This document shows positions 1-8,211 of a DNA stretch of 64,000 nt, one piece after another. A program made the translations under genes and the position numbers. The stretch covers positions 1 through 64,000 of the forward strand of contig CAZBRO010000013.1 in the NCBI GenBank assembly GCA_964494505.1, read 5' to 3'. The DNA comes from CAIYRG01 sp964494505 (GTDB lineage: Bacteria > Pseudomonadota > Alphaproteobacteria > Micropepsales > Micropepsaceae). Positions within the stretch are counted from its first letter, which is position 1; every line of letters begins with the position of its first letter. The notes under the pieces are model-generated. The model had not been told where the DNA came from and did not search any database. It saw only the letters and a list, made by a program, of their open reading frames with translations.

Positions 1-2
1 AC

Positions 3-53
3 GGCACCCTCACGCTGTTGGGCGGTGGCCCGGCCGGAGACTTTGTTCTCTAG
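3..53 (+). CDS. possible C-terminal end of an upstream gene (partial)
   Basis: An open frame enters from the left edge and ends at a TAG at 51-53, reading GTLTLLGGGPAGDFVL. The last 16 residues are too few to assign a family. A GC-rich hairpin follows 18 bases later, which fits the end of a transcription unit. The frame could equally be chance. Confidence 0.3.
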   Translation, partial: GTLTLLGGGPAGDFVL

Positions 54-71
54 GGGATGGGCCTCGTGATA

Positions 72-99
72 CCCCTGCGGCCGGCTGATGCCGCAGGGG
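72..99. terminator. GC-rich hairpin, possible terminator without U tract
   Basis: CCCCTGCGG at 72-80 pairs perfectly with CCGCAGGGG at 91-99 around a 10-base loop. No run of T follows, so this is either a weak terminator or an extragenic palindrome. The rest of 54-223 shows no convincing gene. Confidence 0.35.
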
Positions 100-223
100 G
101 AGCTGCCACCTCCCCCGGAATCCCCGCGGGTGCCGCCGCACGCCTTTCGCGAGCGGCCGCCTTGGTGTAGGGATTTCACCTTCCCGTGCGTATTCCTTTC
201 CGTCGAGACGTGAAGTGATCAAG

Positions 224-841
224 ATGCAGTACAGCCGAATTCTGCCTGCCGCGGTTCTGGCCTTTGCCCTCATCGGGTGCTCGCAGGAGGCGCCGAAGCC
301 TCAGGCCGCGAACGCGCCCGCGAGCCCGGCTGCGCAGGGCGACGATTCGCTTTACCGGATCACCGCCACCGTCCAGGACATCATGGACACCGAGGTCGAT
401 CCCTCGGCCGACTTGCTGTGGGGTTCGGTCGGCTTCATCGCCACCACGAAGGGGGTCCAGGACAAGACGCCCCGCACCGATAAGGAATGGGAAACCGTCC
501 GGCACAGTGCGCTCGTGCTGATAGAGGCGACCAATCTCCTGGTCATTCCGGGCCGCCAGGTCGCCGAAGAAGGCAAGTCGCTGGACAAGGAAGAAAAGGG
601 CGGCGTCGAAGACCCCAAGGAAATCCAGAAGGCCATCGAGGTGAACCGTGCGGCCTTCATCAATTTCGCTCACGCGCTGCACGATGTCGGTACCGACATG
701 CTGAAGGCCATCGATAAGAGAGACGTCGCGGGGATGGATATGGCGGGCGAGAAAATGGATGCCGTTTGCGAGCAATGCCACCGCACCTTCTGGTATCCGA
801 ACGCGGTCGAACCCATCCAGACGCTTGAGCCGCCCAAGTAG
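224..841 (+). CDS. cytochrome c'/c556-like lipoprotein with C-terminal CxxCH
   Basis: The protein has 205 residues from the ATG at 224. A GTG at 215 would add three residues, but the ATG gives a better lipoprotein signal: a hydrophobic stretch and lipobox LIGC with Cys19. A Pro/Ala-rich linker follows, then a helix-rich domain. CEQCH at about 182-186 is a covalent haem c site. One CxxCH close to the C terminus of a helical domain is the cytochrome c' / c556 arrangement, with the haem in the periplasm. Its role (electron carrier or gas binding) cannot be told from the sequence. It stands alone, followed by another exported protein. Confidence 0.75.
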   Translation: MQYSRILPAAVLAFALIGCSQEAPKPQAANAPASPAAQGDDSLYRITATVQDIMDTEVDPSADLLWGSVGFIATTKGVQDKTPRTDKEWETVRHSALVLIEATNLLVIPGRQVAEEGKSLDKEEKGGVEDPKEIQKAIEVNRAAFINFAHALHDVGTDMLKAIDKRDVAGMDMAGEKMDAVCEQCHRTFWYPNAVEPIQTLEPPK

Positions 842-926
842 GACTCCGAACCGCCAAAGGCGCGTTGGCAGCGGCCGATGGTGAAGCTATGCTTGGGAAC
901 GAAACTGATCACCGGGAGGCAGGCCT

Positions 927-1352
927 ATGGGCTTGTGGAGGAACATAACAGTAGCGGGAATGACGCTGACCCTTGGTATGCTGACCGCCGGCGGACCTGC
1001 ACTGGCGCAGAACAATGCGGCCGAGGCAGCCAAGATCCAGGCCGCGGTGAAGGGCGCTTGGAAAACGCCCACCGGGTCCTGCGACCAGGCCTTTTTCAAG
1101 ACCGCCGAGGACATGAAGACCGTGCGCGGCGAACCCGGCATGAAGGTCACGGCCGTCAATGCCGGTATGACCGTCACCGGTACGCTGATCCTTTCCGGGG
1201 CGCGCGAAGGCCAGGTCGTCAATTCCACGTCGGACCTGATGATGATGCTGCTTGAGCCGCAGGACGACGGCAAGCTGCACGTGATCCCGCTTAATGGGCC
1301 GGTCGCCGGTTGGCCCGAGGCGGTTCTGGACCTCTGCCCGGGAAGCCGGTAA
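927..1352 (+). CDS. small exported protein of unknown function
   Basis: 141 residues. Residues 1-27 form a signal peptide ending in ALAQ, and GGGAGG lies about ten bases before the ATG. The mature part has two cysteines, one in TGSCDQAF and one near the C terminus (DLCPGSR), which may form a disulphide in the periplasm. The middle is beta-rich (VTAVNAGMTVTGTL). I do not recognise the family. It is read in the same direction as the cytochrome-like gene before it, about 85 bases away. Confidence 0.65.
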   Translation: MGLWRNITVAGMTLTLGMLTAGGPALAQNNAAEAAKIQAAVKGAWKTPTGSCDQAFFKTAEDMKTVRGEPGMKVTAVNAGMTVTGTLILSGAREGQVVNSTSDLMMMLLEPQDDGKLHVIPLNGPVAGWPEAVLDLCPGSR

Positions 1353-1480
1353 GGGCAGGATAGAATTGCTGCAAGCGCGAGACGTTTGCAGATGTATCAA
1401 AGTGTCACGGGACGCGCCGGACCGTTTTCTTCGGCGCATCGAATGGCTATAATTGCGCCATAACTACAGGGAGTGAAGCA

Positions 1481-1852
1481 ATGCATTTCAAAACCTTCGG
1501 TCTCGCGGCCGTTGCCGTCATGGCGATCGTGATGCCCGCTTCGGCGCATCATTCCCACGCAAATTATGAAGCCATCAAGTGGCTGGACCTCAAGGGGAAA
1601 GTCACCGAGATGCAGTGGTTGAACCCGCACGTGTGGGTCTACCTCGACGTCAAGAACGCCAAGGGCGAGATGGAGCAATGGGCGCTGGAAGGCGGCAGCC
1701 CGGCGGCTCTCACGCGCGGCGGCTGGAAGAAGGACTCGGTCAAGGTCGGCGATGACATCAACGTCAAGTGCCACGTCGCCAAGGACGGCAGCAACAACTG
1801 CCTCTTGGGCTTCCTGACGACGCCCGGCGGCGCTCCGAAGGAATTCGACTAA
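1481..1852 (+). CDS. DUF6152-like exported protein
   Basis: 123 residues with a signal peptide cleaved around PASA-H. The mature N terminus is His-rich (HHSHANY) and is followed by a small beta domain with LKGKVTEMQWLNPHVWVYLDV, the typical core of DUF6152 proteins in Proteobacteria. Function is unknown; His-rich N termini of this kind suggest metal contact, but that is inference. CAGGGAG precedes the ATG. A strong terminator follows the stop codon. Confidence 0.75.
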   Translation: MHFKTFGLAAVAVMAIVMPASAHHSHANYEAIKWLDLKGKVTEMQWLNPHVWVYLDVKNAKGEMEQWALEGGSPAALTRGGWKKDSVKVGDDINVKCHVAKDGSNNCLLGFLTTPGGAPKEFD

Positions 1853-1873
1853 GTCGGATTTGATTGCTGCAAG

Positions 1874-1906
1874 AACCTCACCCGCCTGGAGCGGGTGAGG
1901 TTTTTT
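1874..1906 (+). terminator. intrinsic terminator after the DUF6152 gene
   Basis: AACCTCACCCGC (1874-1885) pairs perfectly with GCGGGTGAGGTT (1891-1902) around loop CTGGA, followed by a T run to 1906. This is a textbook rho-independent terminator between two converging genes. Confidence 0.9.
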
Positions 1907-1942
1907 GCGTTTGCGCGTCGCGGGATTTTCGAATGAGGCGCG

Positions 1943-2512
1943 TCAGCGCTTGATGTGCGAAATCTTCGTGCCTTCGATGGAGACGCCAGCCATCAGGCCC
2001 TTCTGGTCGAAGATGAAGGCATAGGAATCATCCTTCAGAGTCGTCGTGGACAGGTTCTTGGCCACGCCTTCGTCGACCACGACGACCGTGGGTCCGACGC
2101 CGATCTCCCAGCCTTGCGTCTTGTTCAGATAATCCACGGCCTTGTCGTTCATCAGGAAGAGCGCATAGCCGTAGGACTGCACGCCCGCCTGAAGACCCCA
2201 TGAGCCGGAAAAGGAATTGTAATAATCCACCGGCCGGCCGCCCCGCATCAGCACGCCTTCGCCATAGGAGCCGCCGAACACCAGTCCCGCCTTGACGATG
2301 TTGGGAAAGATCAGAACGGCCCTGGCCTGCTTTCCGATCGTCTGGGCTACGGAGTTGCTCCGGTAGAGCATTTGGAGCGAGTGATCGGCGTCCCTGTCGA
2401 GGTCCTTGGCCGTCTCGGCGGCCTGAGCGCGCTCGATTGTGAGTGTCGTGGCCGGACCGATTCCGGCGAGCGCGACGCCTAACGCAAGAAGAAGGTGCTT
2501 CATACGTGTCAT
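1943..2512 (-). CDS. SYLF (YSC84-type) domain exported protein
   Basis: 189 residues from the ATG at 2512, preceded by GGAG at good spacing; an upstream ATG at 2524 is possible. After a signal peptide comes a SYLF domain: IGKQARAVLIFPNIVKAG, GGSYGEGVLM and GSWGLQAGVQSYGYALF are typical. SYLF domains bind phospholipids in eukaryotic proteins. The bacterial exported forms are common but poorly understood and are presumably periplasmic or outer-membrane associated. It converges on the DUF6152 gene and is divergent from the metallo-hydrolase gene. Confidence 0.88.
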   Translation of the reverse strand: MTRMKHLLLALGVALAGIGPATTLTIERAQAAETAKDLDRDADHSLQMLYRSNSVAQTIGKQARAVLIFPNIVKAGLVFGGSYGEGVLMRGGRPVDYYNSFSGSWGLQAGVQSYGYALFLMNDKAVDYLNKTQGWEIGVGPTVVVVDEGVAKNLSTTTLKDDSYAFIFDQKGLMAGVSIEGTKISHIKR

Positions 2513-2653
2513 AAGGGTCTCCATTCGTTTCGATGCGCCTCAATAACGCGCCTAAGCTCAAGCCTGTTGCATGTATTCCGGCGAAAGATTCATTTCAAGG
2601 AAGGGAGGTCTGCCACTTCCCGCGGGTGTTTCCGGTCTCCGAAACGGACGAGG

Positions 2654-2676
2654 TCCCGGTATGTTCCCGGTATACT
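2654..2676 (+). promoter_or_regulatory. direct repeat overlapping a -10-like hexamer
   Basis: TCCCGGTAT occurs at 2654-2662 and again at 2665-2673, one helical turn apart. The second copy runs into TATACT (2671-2676), a good -10 hexamer. No clear -35 is seen at the usual distance, which is what an activator-dependent promoter would show. It lies in the 298-base gap between the SYLF gene and the metallo-hydrolase gene; nothing else in that gap is convincing. Confidence 0.3.
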
Positions 2677-2810
2677 GCGTGTGGCTTGGTTGCCCGGGCC
2701 GGGGCGAGGCGCCCGAATCGGCTCGTTTTTCCGGGGTTTCGCGGTCGCGCGGGGCAGGGTAGAATCTTTCCGGCGACATCTGAACACATCCTTGGGAGGG
2801 GAGCACGCTT

Positions 2811-3905
2811 ATGCGCGCATCGATCGCTTGCCTTATCGCGTTGTTGATTCCGGCGGCCGCCGCGGCCGCGCAAAACCGCACCACGCTGGACATCTATGTC
2901 GTGGACGTGGAGGGCGGCAACGGAACCTTGTTCGTCACCCCGTCAGGCGAATCGGTCCTGATCGACACGGGCAATGCCAACGGCGCCGTGCGCGATGCCG
3001 GCCGGATCATGGACGCGGTGCGCGACGCCGGGCTGACCCAGATCGATCACCTGATCCTCACCCATTACCACGGCGACCATTTCGGCGGCATGGAAGAGCT
3101 GTCAAAGCAGATTCCGATCAAGGAATTCATCGACCATGGGCCGAACGTGCAGCCGGGCGCGGGCGCGGATTGGGAAAAGAGCGTCTATCCCAAGCTCTAT
3201 GCCAACGCGAAGCACACGGTCGCGAAGCCCGGGATGAAGATTGCGCTCAAGGGCGTGGATTGGACGATCGTCGCCTCCGCGCAAGACGTCATCAAGCCCA
3301 TGCCGGGCGCCGGCAAGGCCAATCCGGAATGCGCCAATTTTCAGCCGATCGACAACAACATGGAAGACCCCATGTCGGTCGCGAGCTACATCACCTTCGG
3401 CAAGTTCAAGACCGCGCATCTGGGAGACCTGACGCGGAACATGGAATTCAAGCTGATGTGCCCCAACACGACGCTTCCCCCGGTCGACCTGTTGCTGGGG
3501 ATGCATCACGGTCAGGATTCCTCGAATTCTCCCGTCATGGATCATGCGCTGAGGCCCCGCGTCGGCATCATGAACAACGGCACGCGCAAAGGCGGCGAGC
3601 CGTTCACGGCGATGTCGATCCACAGCTCGCCCGGTTTCGAGGACCTCTGGCAGCTGCATTTCTCGCTGCTCTCGGGACAGGAATACACCACGCCCGGCAT
3701 GTTCATCGCCAATCATTGGGACGACGAATCGCCCGTCATGGCGGTCGAGCCGATGAAGGCGCCGGCGCCCGGTGCGGTCGGCATCCAGCCTGCGCCCGCC
3801 CACAACGGCAAGGCCTATTGGATCAAGGTTTCCGCGCAGACCGACGGCACGTTCACGGTGACCAACCAGCGCAATGGATTCAGCAAGACCTATTCCCCAC
3901 GCTGA
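2811..3905 (+). CDS. exported metallo-beta-lactamase-fold hydrolase
   Basis: 364 residues with an Ala-rich signal peptide (1-20). The mature protein opens with a beta strand and LIDTG (about 50-54), then HYHGDH at 85-90, the zinc-binding HxHxDH motif of the MBL fold. Later histidines (AHLGD, LGMHHGQD) can complete the dinuclear site. The order resembles the ComEC/Rec2-like subgroup of stand-alone MBL hydrolases. Substrate is unknown and the location is periplasmic. GGGAGGGGAG lies before the ATG. The class II aldolase gene follows nine bases after the stop and may be co-transcribed. Confidence 0.85.
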   Translation: MRASIACLIALLIPAAAAAAQNRTTLDIYVVDVEGGNGTLFVTPSGESVLIDTGNANGAVRDAGRIMDAVRDAGLTQIDHLILTHYHGDHFGGMEELSKQIPIKEFIDHGPNVQPGAGADWEKSVYPKLYANAKHTVAKPGMKIALKGVDWTIVASAQDVIKPMPGAGKANPECANFQPIDNNMEDPMSVASYITFGKFKTAHLGDLTRNMEFKLMCPNTTLPPVDLLLGMHHGQDSSNSPVMDHALRPRVGIMNNGTRKGGEPFTAMSIHSSPGFEDLWQLHFSLLSGQEYTTPGMFIANHWDDESPVMAVEPMKAPAPGAVGIQPAPAHNGKAYWIKVSAQTDGTFTVTNQRNGFSKTYSPR

Positions 3906-3914
3906 ACGGGTGCG

Positions 3915-4703
3915 ATGAATTATTCGACCGCGTTCAAATCGGTTCGCGATGACGTCGGGCCCGAGGAATGGCAGGCGCGGGTGGAACTCGCCGCCTGCTA
4001 CCGCCTCGTGGATCTCTATGGCATGACCGACTTGATCTACAACCATATAACGCTGCGCATTCCGGGCACGGATCATCTTCTGATCAATCTTTACGGACTC
4101 TTGTATAAGGAGATCACCGCCTCTTCGCTCGCCAAGATCGACGTCGAGGGCAATATCGTCTGGAAGCCCGACACCGATTACGGCATCAACAAATCAGGCT
4201 ATGTGATCCACGGCGCCATCCACAAGGCACGCGCCGATGTGAAATGCATCATCCATACGCACACGCGCGCCGGCATGGCGGTCTCGGCGATGAAATGCGG
4301 TCTCCTGCCGCTGAACCAGACCGGCATCAGGTTCCACGGGCATATTGGCTATCACGATTATGAGGGGCCGGCGGTCAATCTGGACGAGCGCGTGCGTCTC
4401 GTGGAGGCGCTGGGCGCGCACGATGCGCTGGTGCTGCGCAATCACGGGCTGCTCACATGCGGGCCGAGCGTCTCGCAGGCGTTCAACACCATGTACCAGC
4501 TCGAAATGGCAGCCCGCGCGCAGGTCGACGCCATGGCGGCGCGCACCGACCTGATCGTGCCGCCGGAAGATGTGCTGGAGCGGACCGCGCTGCTGTACCG
4601 GCCCGAGACGCGCCGGCCCTATGGCGTCCTCGAATGGCCTGCGATGCTGCGGCTGCTGGATGCCGAGCAGACCCGTTCGGGCTATCCTCCTTATACGAAT
4701 TAA
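3915..4703 (+). CDS. class II aldolase/adducin-family protein
   Basis: 262 residues, cytoplasmic. Family marks in order: the N-terminal helix pair with YNHITLRIPG, the HTHTRAG metal motif near residue 115, and LRNHGLLTCG near 177 supplying a further zinc-ligand histidine. These enzymes cleave or decarboxylate hydroxy-acid or sugar-phosphate substrates with a divalent metal. Substrate cannot be assigned. It may form a unit with the preceding MBL hydrolase. A second class II aldolase at 17348 is a distant relative with a different extension. Confidence 0.85.
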   Translation: MNYSTAFKSVRDDVGPEEWQARVELAACYRLVDLYGMTDLIYNHITLRIPGTDHLLINLYGLLYKEITASSLAKIDVEGNIVWKPDTDYGINKSGYVIHGAIHKARADVKCIIHTHTRAGMAVSAMKCGLLPLNQTGIRFHGHIGYHDYEGPAVNLDERVRLVEALGAHDALVLRNHGLLTCGPSVSQAFNTMYQLEMAARAQVDAMAARTDLIVPPEDVLERTALLYRPETRRPYGVLEWPAMLRLLDAEQTRSGYPPYTN

Positions 4704-4776
4704 ATAGCGCTGCCTCGTCCGTCCCGCTTTGCCGGGCTCCTTCCCGCTCCGCAGGGGAGGACCCTGGTTATTTGAT

Positions 4777-4797
4777 CCTCCCCGTTTACGGGGGAGG
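4777..4797. repeat. extragenic palindrome of the CCTCCCC...GGGGAGG type
   Basis: CCTCCCC (4777-4783) pairs with GGGGAGG (4791-4797) around GTTTACG, followed by a GC-rich tail (GTGGCGCACGGCGCCGG). This resembles the short extragenic repeats common between genes in Alphaproteobacteria. The 183-base gap 4704-4886 holds nothing else I can support. Confidence 0.55.
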
Positions 4798-4886
4798 TGG
4801 CGCACGGCGCCGGAGGGGGCGACGGGTTGACTTCCCCAAAATCCGAAGCCCACACTTGGCGTAACCGAATGCGCCGGAGAGGGCGG

Positions 4887-5918
4887 ATGGCTTCACCCTC
4901 GTCGCTCTCATTGCTGAAACGGTTCGTGGCCGCCGGCCTGATCGCCGCGCTGCCTTCGCTCGCGCACGCGGCGGAGCGGACCTTCTATGCCGGCAAGACC
5001 ATCGACCTGATCGTGGGCGAACCGCCGGGGGGCGGGTCTGATGCCTATGCGCGTCTCCTCTCGCGGCATCTTGCGCGCCACATTCCGGGGACGCCGGCCA
5101 TCGTGGTGCAGAACATACCGGGCGCCGGCACGCTGAAATCGGTGATGTATCTCAACGCCACCGCGCCCCAGGACGGCACCGCGATGGCGACGTTCTCCTC
5201 CGCGCTGATCGAGCAGGCGTTGACCGCGCCATCCCGCGTCGGCGTCGATTTCCGGAAATTCGCCTGGATCGGCAACATCAGCGAGGATGTGCGGGTCTGT
5301 TACGTGTGGGGCGCCTCCGGCGTTCAGAAGTTCGCCGATATGAGAAGCCGCCCAAAGCCGCTGTTCTGGGGCGCGACTGCGCCGGGAACAGCGGGGAACG
5401 CCGATTCCGCTATGCTGCAGAATCTGTTCGGGGTGCGGATTCAGCCGGTGCAGGGCTATGCCGGAAGCGCCGACAAGCGCCTCGCGGTGGAACGCCGTGA
5501 AATCGATGGCGATTGCGGGGGCTGGACCTCGGTGCCGGAGGATTGGGTTAGGGGAAAGAAGATCAACGTCGTGGTGCGGCTGTCGCCCACGCTGGTTCCT
5601 GGCATGGACGGCGCCGTGCCGTTCGGCGGCGATCTCACCAAGGACGCGCGCGAGCGGCAATTGTACGATTTCCTGACCGCGCCGGAGCGGTTGGGGCGCC
5701 TGTTCATGGTGTCGGACAAGGTGCCGGCGGAGCGGGTCGCGGTTCTGCGCGCGGCATTCGATGCGACGATTGCCGATCCCTCGTTCCTGACCGAAGCCAA
5801 CCGGACGAGGCTGCTGGTCACGCCCATGAAAGGCGGCGACGTCGCCGCGCGCATCGGCGCGCTCTACGCGACACCTGCCGATGTCATCGCCCACGCCAAG
5901 ACGATTCTTGGGGAGTGA
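4887..5918 (+). CDS. Bug-family (TctC-like) periplasmic solute-binding protein
   Basis: 343 residues from the ATG at 4887, chosen because a purine-rich AGAGGGCGG precedes it; an ATG at 4869 is also in frame. The signal peptide ends at AHA-AERTF. The mature start FYAGKTIDLIVGEPPGGGSDAYARLL is the classic opening of tripartite tricarboxylate transporter receptors, and NIPGAG plus the DGTAMATF segment agree. Such proteins bind carboxylates in the periplasm. No TctA/TctB membrane genes are adjacent, which is common for Bug proteins. The ligand is unknown; an aromatic acid would suit the neighbourhood. Confidence 0.85.
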   Translation: MASPSSLSLLKRFVAAGLIAALPSLAHAAERTFYAGKTIDLIVGEPPGGGSDAYARLLSRHLARHIPGTPAIVVQNIPGAGTLKSVMYLNATAPQDGTAMATFSSALIEQALTAPSRVGVDFRKFAWIGNISEDVRVCYVWGASGVQKFADMRSRPKPLFWGATAPGTAGNADSAMLQNLFGVRIQPVQGYAGSADKRLAVERREIDGDCGGWTSVPEDWVRGKKINVVVRLSPTLVPGMDGAVPFGGDLTKDARERQLYDFLTAPERLGRLFMVSDKVPAERVAVLRAAFDATIADPSFLTEANRTRLLVTPMKGGDVAARIGALYATPADVIAHAKTILGE

Positions 5919-5930
5919 GGGACCAAGCCT

Positions 5931-6341
5931 TTATTGGCCCTCGAAGCCCGCCTCGACAAAGTTGAGGAAGTCGTGGCGCATTTCCGGCAGTTCGGGACGG
6001 CAGCCGAACAAGTTCGCGCAGAACGCCTGCAGCACGAAGGAATAACTGCCGTCGGGATTACGGGTCCTGGCGATACTGACGGAAGGATTGACGCTGTACT
6101 TCGCCGGGCCTGACGTCTGGATCAGATTGCGGGTCGCCCGCGCGACGGGATAGTTCAGATGCGTATTCGCCCAGACGAGCGCACGGCCCCATTTCACTTC
6201 ACAATCGTCCGCCCCTTTGCAGTGCGGGATTTCCGCCGCCGCGGCAGGCGCGGTTTCGGGCTTGGGCTTGGTGCGCGACGCGGCCGACGCCGCCAACGAA
6301 CAGGCGAAGACGAGAAACAACGCGGCAAAAACCCTTCGCAT
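5931..6341 (-). CDS. exported protein of unknown function
   Basis: 136 residues with a clear signal peptide (LFLVFACSLAASAAS) and a Pro/Ala-rich linker. The mature domain has four cysteines (CKGADDCE and CANLFGC), suggesting two disulphides in the periplasm, and a run WGRALVWANTHLNYPV. I do not recognise the family. It converges on the solute-binding protein gene with a 12-base gap and is divergent from the isochorismatase-like gene. Confidence 0.65.
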   Translation of the reverse strand: MRRVFAALFLVFACSLAASAASRTKPKPETAPAAAAEIPHCKGADDCEVKWGRALVWANTHLNYPVARATRNLIQTSGPAKYSVNPSVSIARTRNPDGSYSFVLQAFCANLFGCRPELPEMRHDFLNFVEAGFEGQ

Positions 6342-6519
6342 GAGCCCCTCCTCCCAGGCGATTTCTCAAGGATGCACCCGGCGCGGCCATCGGACAAGGT
6401 GAACTCGCAAACGGCCGGGGCCATCCTCGTAAGCGGTGGCGTCCCTCGCCCGTTGGTTCTATTCTCCTTGCCGACAAGGACGGGCTCGCGTCCGCTTTCG
6501 GATATTAGGGGAGGGAATC

Positions 6520-7167
6520 ATGGGCTTGACGAAAACCGCCATCGCCGCCGCCGGCGCGTTGGCCATTGCCGCACTCAGCGCCAATTCCGCCGGCGCCGAC
6601 ATCATCAACGATTGGAACACGGCCGTCGCGCCCCCGCCGCCGGAGCTGAAGGAGGTCACGGTCGATCCCTCGACCACGGCGCTTCTGTTCCTCGACATCA
6701 TGAAGGCCGGCTGTTCGGCGCGTCCGCGCTGTGTCGCCGCGGTTCCGAACATGAAGCGGCTGCACGATGAGGCGCGCGCGAAGAATATGGTGGTCTGGTA
6801 CAGCCTGGTCGGCGCGAACGGCAAGGCGACGCCCGACGACATCATGGACCCGGCAATCAAGCCGCGCGTCGGCGAATGGTATCGCCAGGGCGGACCCGAC
6901 AAATTCCTGGGCTCCACGCTGCAGGCTACTCTCAAGCAGGCCGGCATCAAGACGGTCATCATTTGCGGCAACTCCTTCCAGGGAGCGACCGTGGGGACGG
7001 CTTCGGCGGCGACTCAGCGCGGCTACAAGGTCATCGTTCCCGTGGATTGCTCGGCCGGGGAGGACGCCTATCATGAGCAGTACGCGGCGTTCCATCTGGC
7101 CAAGGGCGGCCCGGTGGGCATGACCAGCAATGTCACGATGACACGCAGCACCATGATAAAGTTCTAA
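6520..7167 (+). CDS. exported isochorismatase-fold protein lacking the catalytic Cys
   Basis: 215 residues from the ATG at 6520, with a GGGAGGG ribosome site, and a signal peptide ending near SAGA. The cysteine-hydrolase fold is recognisable: TALLFLDIMKAGC carries the family Asp, FLGSTLQATLKQAGIKTVIICG is the central strand, and GNSFQGATVGTASAA is the nucleophile loop. In active relatives this loop carries Cys; here the aligned position is Ala. The usual Lys upstream of the AF/GT segment aligns with Gln. This looks like a catalytically altered or dead member exported to the periplasm. Confidence is good for the fold, low for any role. Confidence 0.78.
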   Translation: MGLTKTAIAAAGALAIAALSANSAGADIINDWNTAVAPPPPELKEVTVDPSTTALLFLDIMKAGCSARPRCVAAVPNMKRLHDEARAKNMVVWYSLVGANGKATPDDIMDPAIKPRVGEWYRQGGPDKFLGSTLQATLKQAGIKTVIICGNSFQGATVGTASAATQRGYKVIVPVDCSAGEDAYHEQYAAFHLAKGGPVGMTSNVTMTRSTMIKF

Positions 7168-7295
7168 AGTGTTCGTTTCCGCGGAAAGCGGGGGCGAGAT
7201 GAAGGATTGGTTAGAAGCGGAAGCAGGCTTCGCTCGTTATGATGCGGAGCGGTAGCGGTTTTGGCGCATCGGGTACATCGCGGGAGGTCATGGGC

Positions 7296-8201
7296 ATGAT
7301 GAATGCTTTGAGGATGAGGGCCACGACTGCGATGCGCGCCGTTCTGCTCGCGGGTTCCATGGTTCTGGTATGCGCGTCGGCCTCTTCTTCCGCGCCGGCC
7401 ACGCAGCAGGTTGACCTGAAGCTGATCCTCGCCACCGACGTTTCGGGAAGCATCAACGACGAGGAATTCGAACTGCAGCGGGAGGGAACCGCGGCGGCTT
7501 TTTCCGATCCTGAGGTGGTCAAGTCGATCCAGGGCGGGGCCTTGGGTCGCATCGCGGTGGCGATGTTCGATTTCTCGAGCCCGGAATTCGGCAAAATCGT
7601 CGTCGACTGGCATATCATCAAGGACAAGGCGAGCGCGCAGGCCTTCGCGGAGGCTGTCATCGCGGCTCCCCGTTCGCCCGGCCGGCGCACCTCGGTCAGC
7701 AGCGCGCTCCAGCTTGGCTCTACCATGCTCGAAGCGACCGAGAAGGACATCGTCGCCACGCGCAAGGTGATCGACGTATCCGGCGACGGCCCGAACAATG
7801 ACGGCGACAGCATGCGCGAAGTGCATGACCGCGTCATCGCCTCGGGCGTCGTGGTCAACGGCTTGCCGATCATGGACGACAATGCCAATGGCTATTACCC
7901 GGACCTCGACAAATATTATTCGGCTTGCGTTGCCGGTGGGCGCGGGGCCTTCGTTGTGGTTGCCAAGAGCTTCAAGGATTTCGGCCTGGCCATGCGGCAC
8001 AAGCTGATCCTGGAGATTTCCGGTATCGACCCGATGACGAAATTCGCCGATCGCGATCCGCTGCGGAATCCTCTGCTGCGGAACGTTGCGGCCGGAGACA
8101 ACCCCCTGAACGCGCCGCAAGTGCTGCGCCCGGGGCAGAACGAATATTCCGAGCATTGCGACATCAATGGCGGCTTCTTCGGCCGCTTCAACCGGTTCTG
8201 A
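7296..8201 (+). CDS. DUF1194 von Willebrand factor A-like exported protein
   Basis: 301 residues from the ATG at 7296, which sits at proper distance from GGGAGG; earlier starts at 7239 and 7290 are less well placed. After a signal peptide the domain opens DLKLILATDVSGSINDEEF, with DVSGS as the MIDAS metal motif. It continues through the DUF1194 hallmarks DWHIIKD, RRTSVSSAL and DVSGDGPNN. Such proteins are presumed periplasmic metal-dependent adhesion or protein-interaction modules. It converges on the next gene with an 10-base gap. Confidence 0.87.
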   Translation: MMNALRMRATTAMRAVLLAGSMVLVCASASSSAPATQQVDLKLILATDVSGSINDEEFELQREGTAAAFSDPEVVKSIQGGALGRIAVAMFDFSSPEFGKIVVDWHIIKDKASAQAFAEAVIAAPRSPGRRTSVSSALQLGSTMLEATEKDIVATRKVIDVSGDGPNNDGDSMREVHDRVIASGVVVNGLPIMDDNANGYYPDLDKYYSACVAGGRGAFVVVAKSFKDFGLAMRHKLILEISGIDPMTKFADRDPLRNPLLRNVAAGDNPLNAPQVLRPGQNEYSEHCDINGGFFGRFNRF

Positions 8202-8211
8202 GGGCAGTTCG

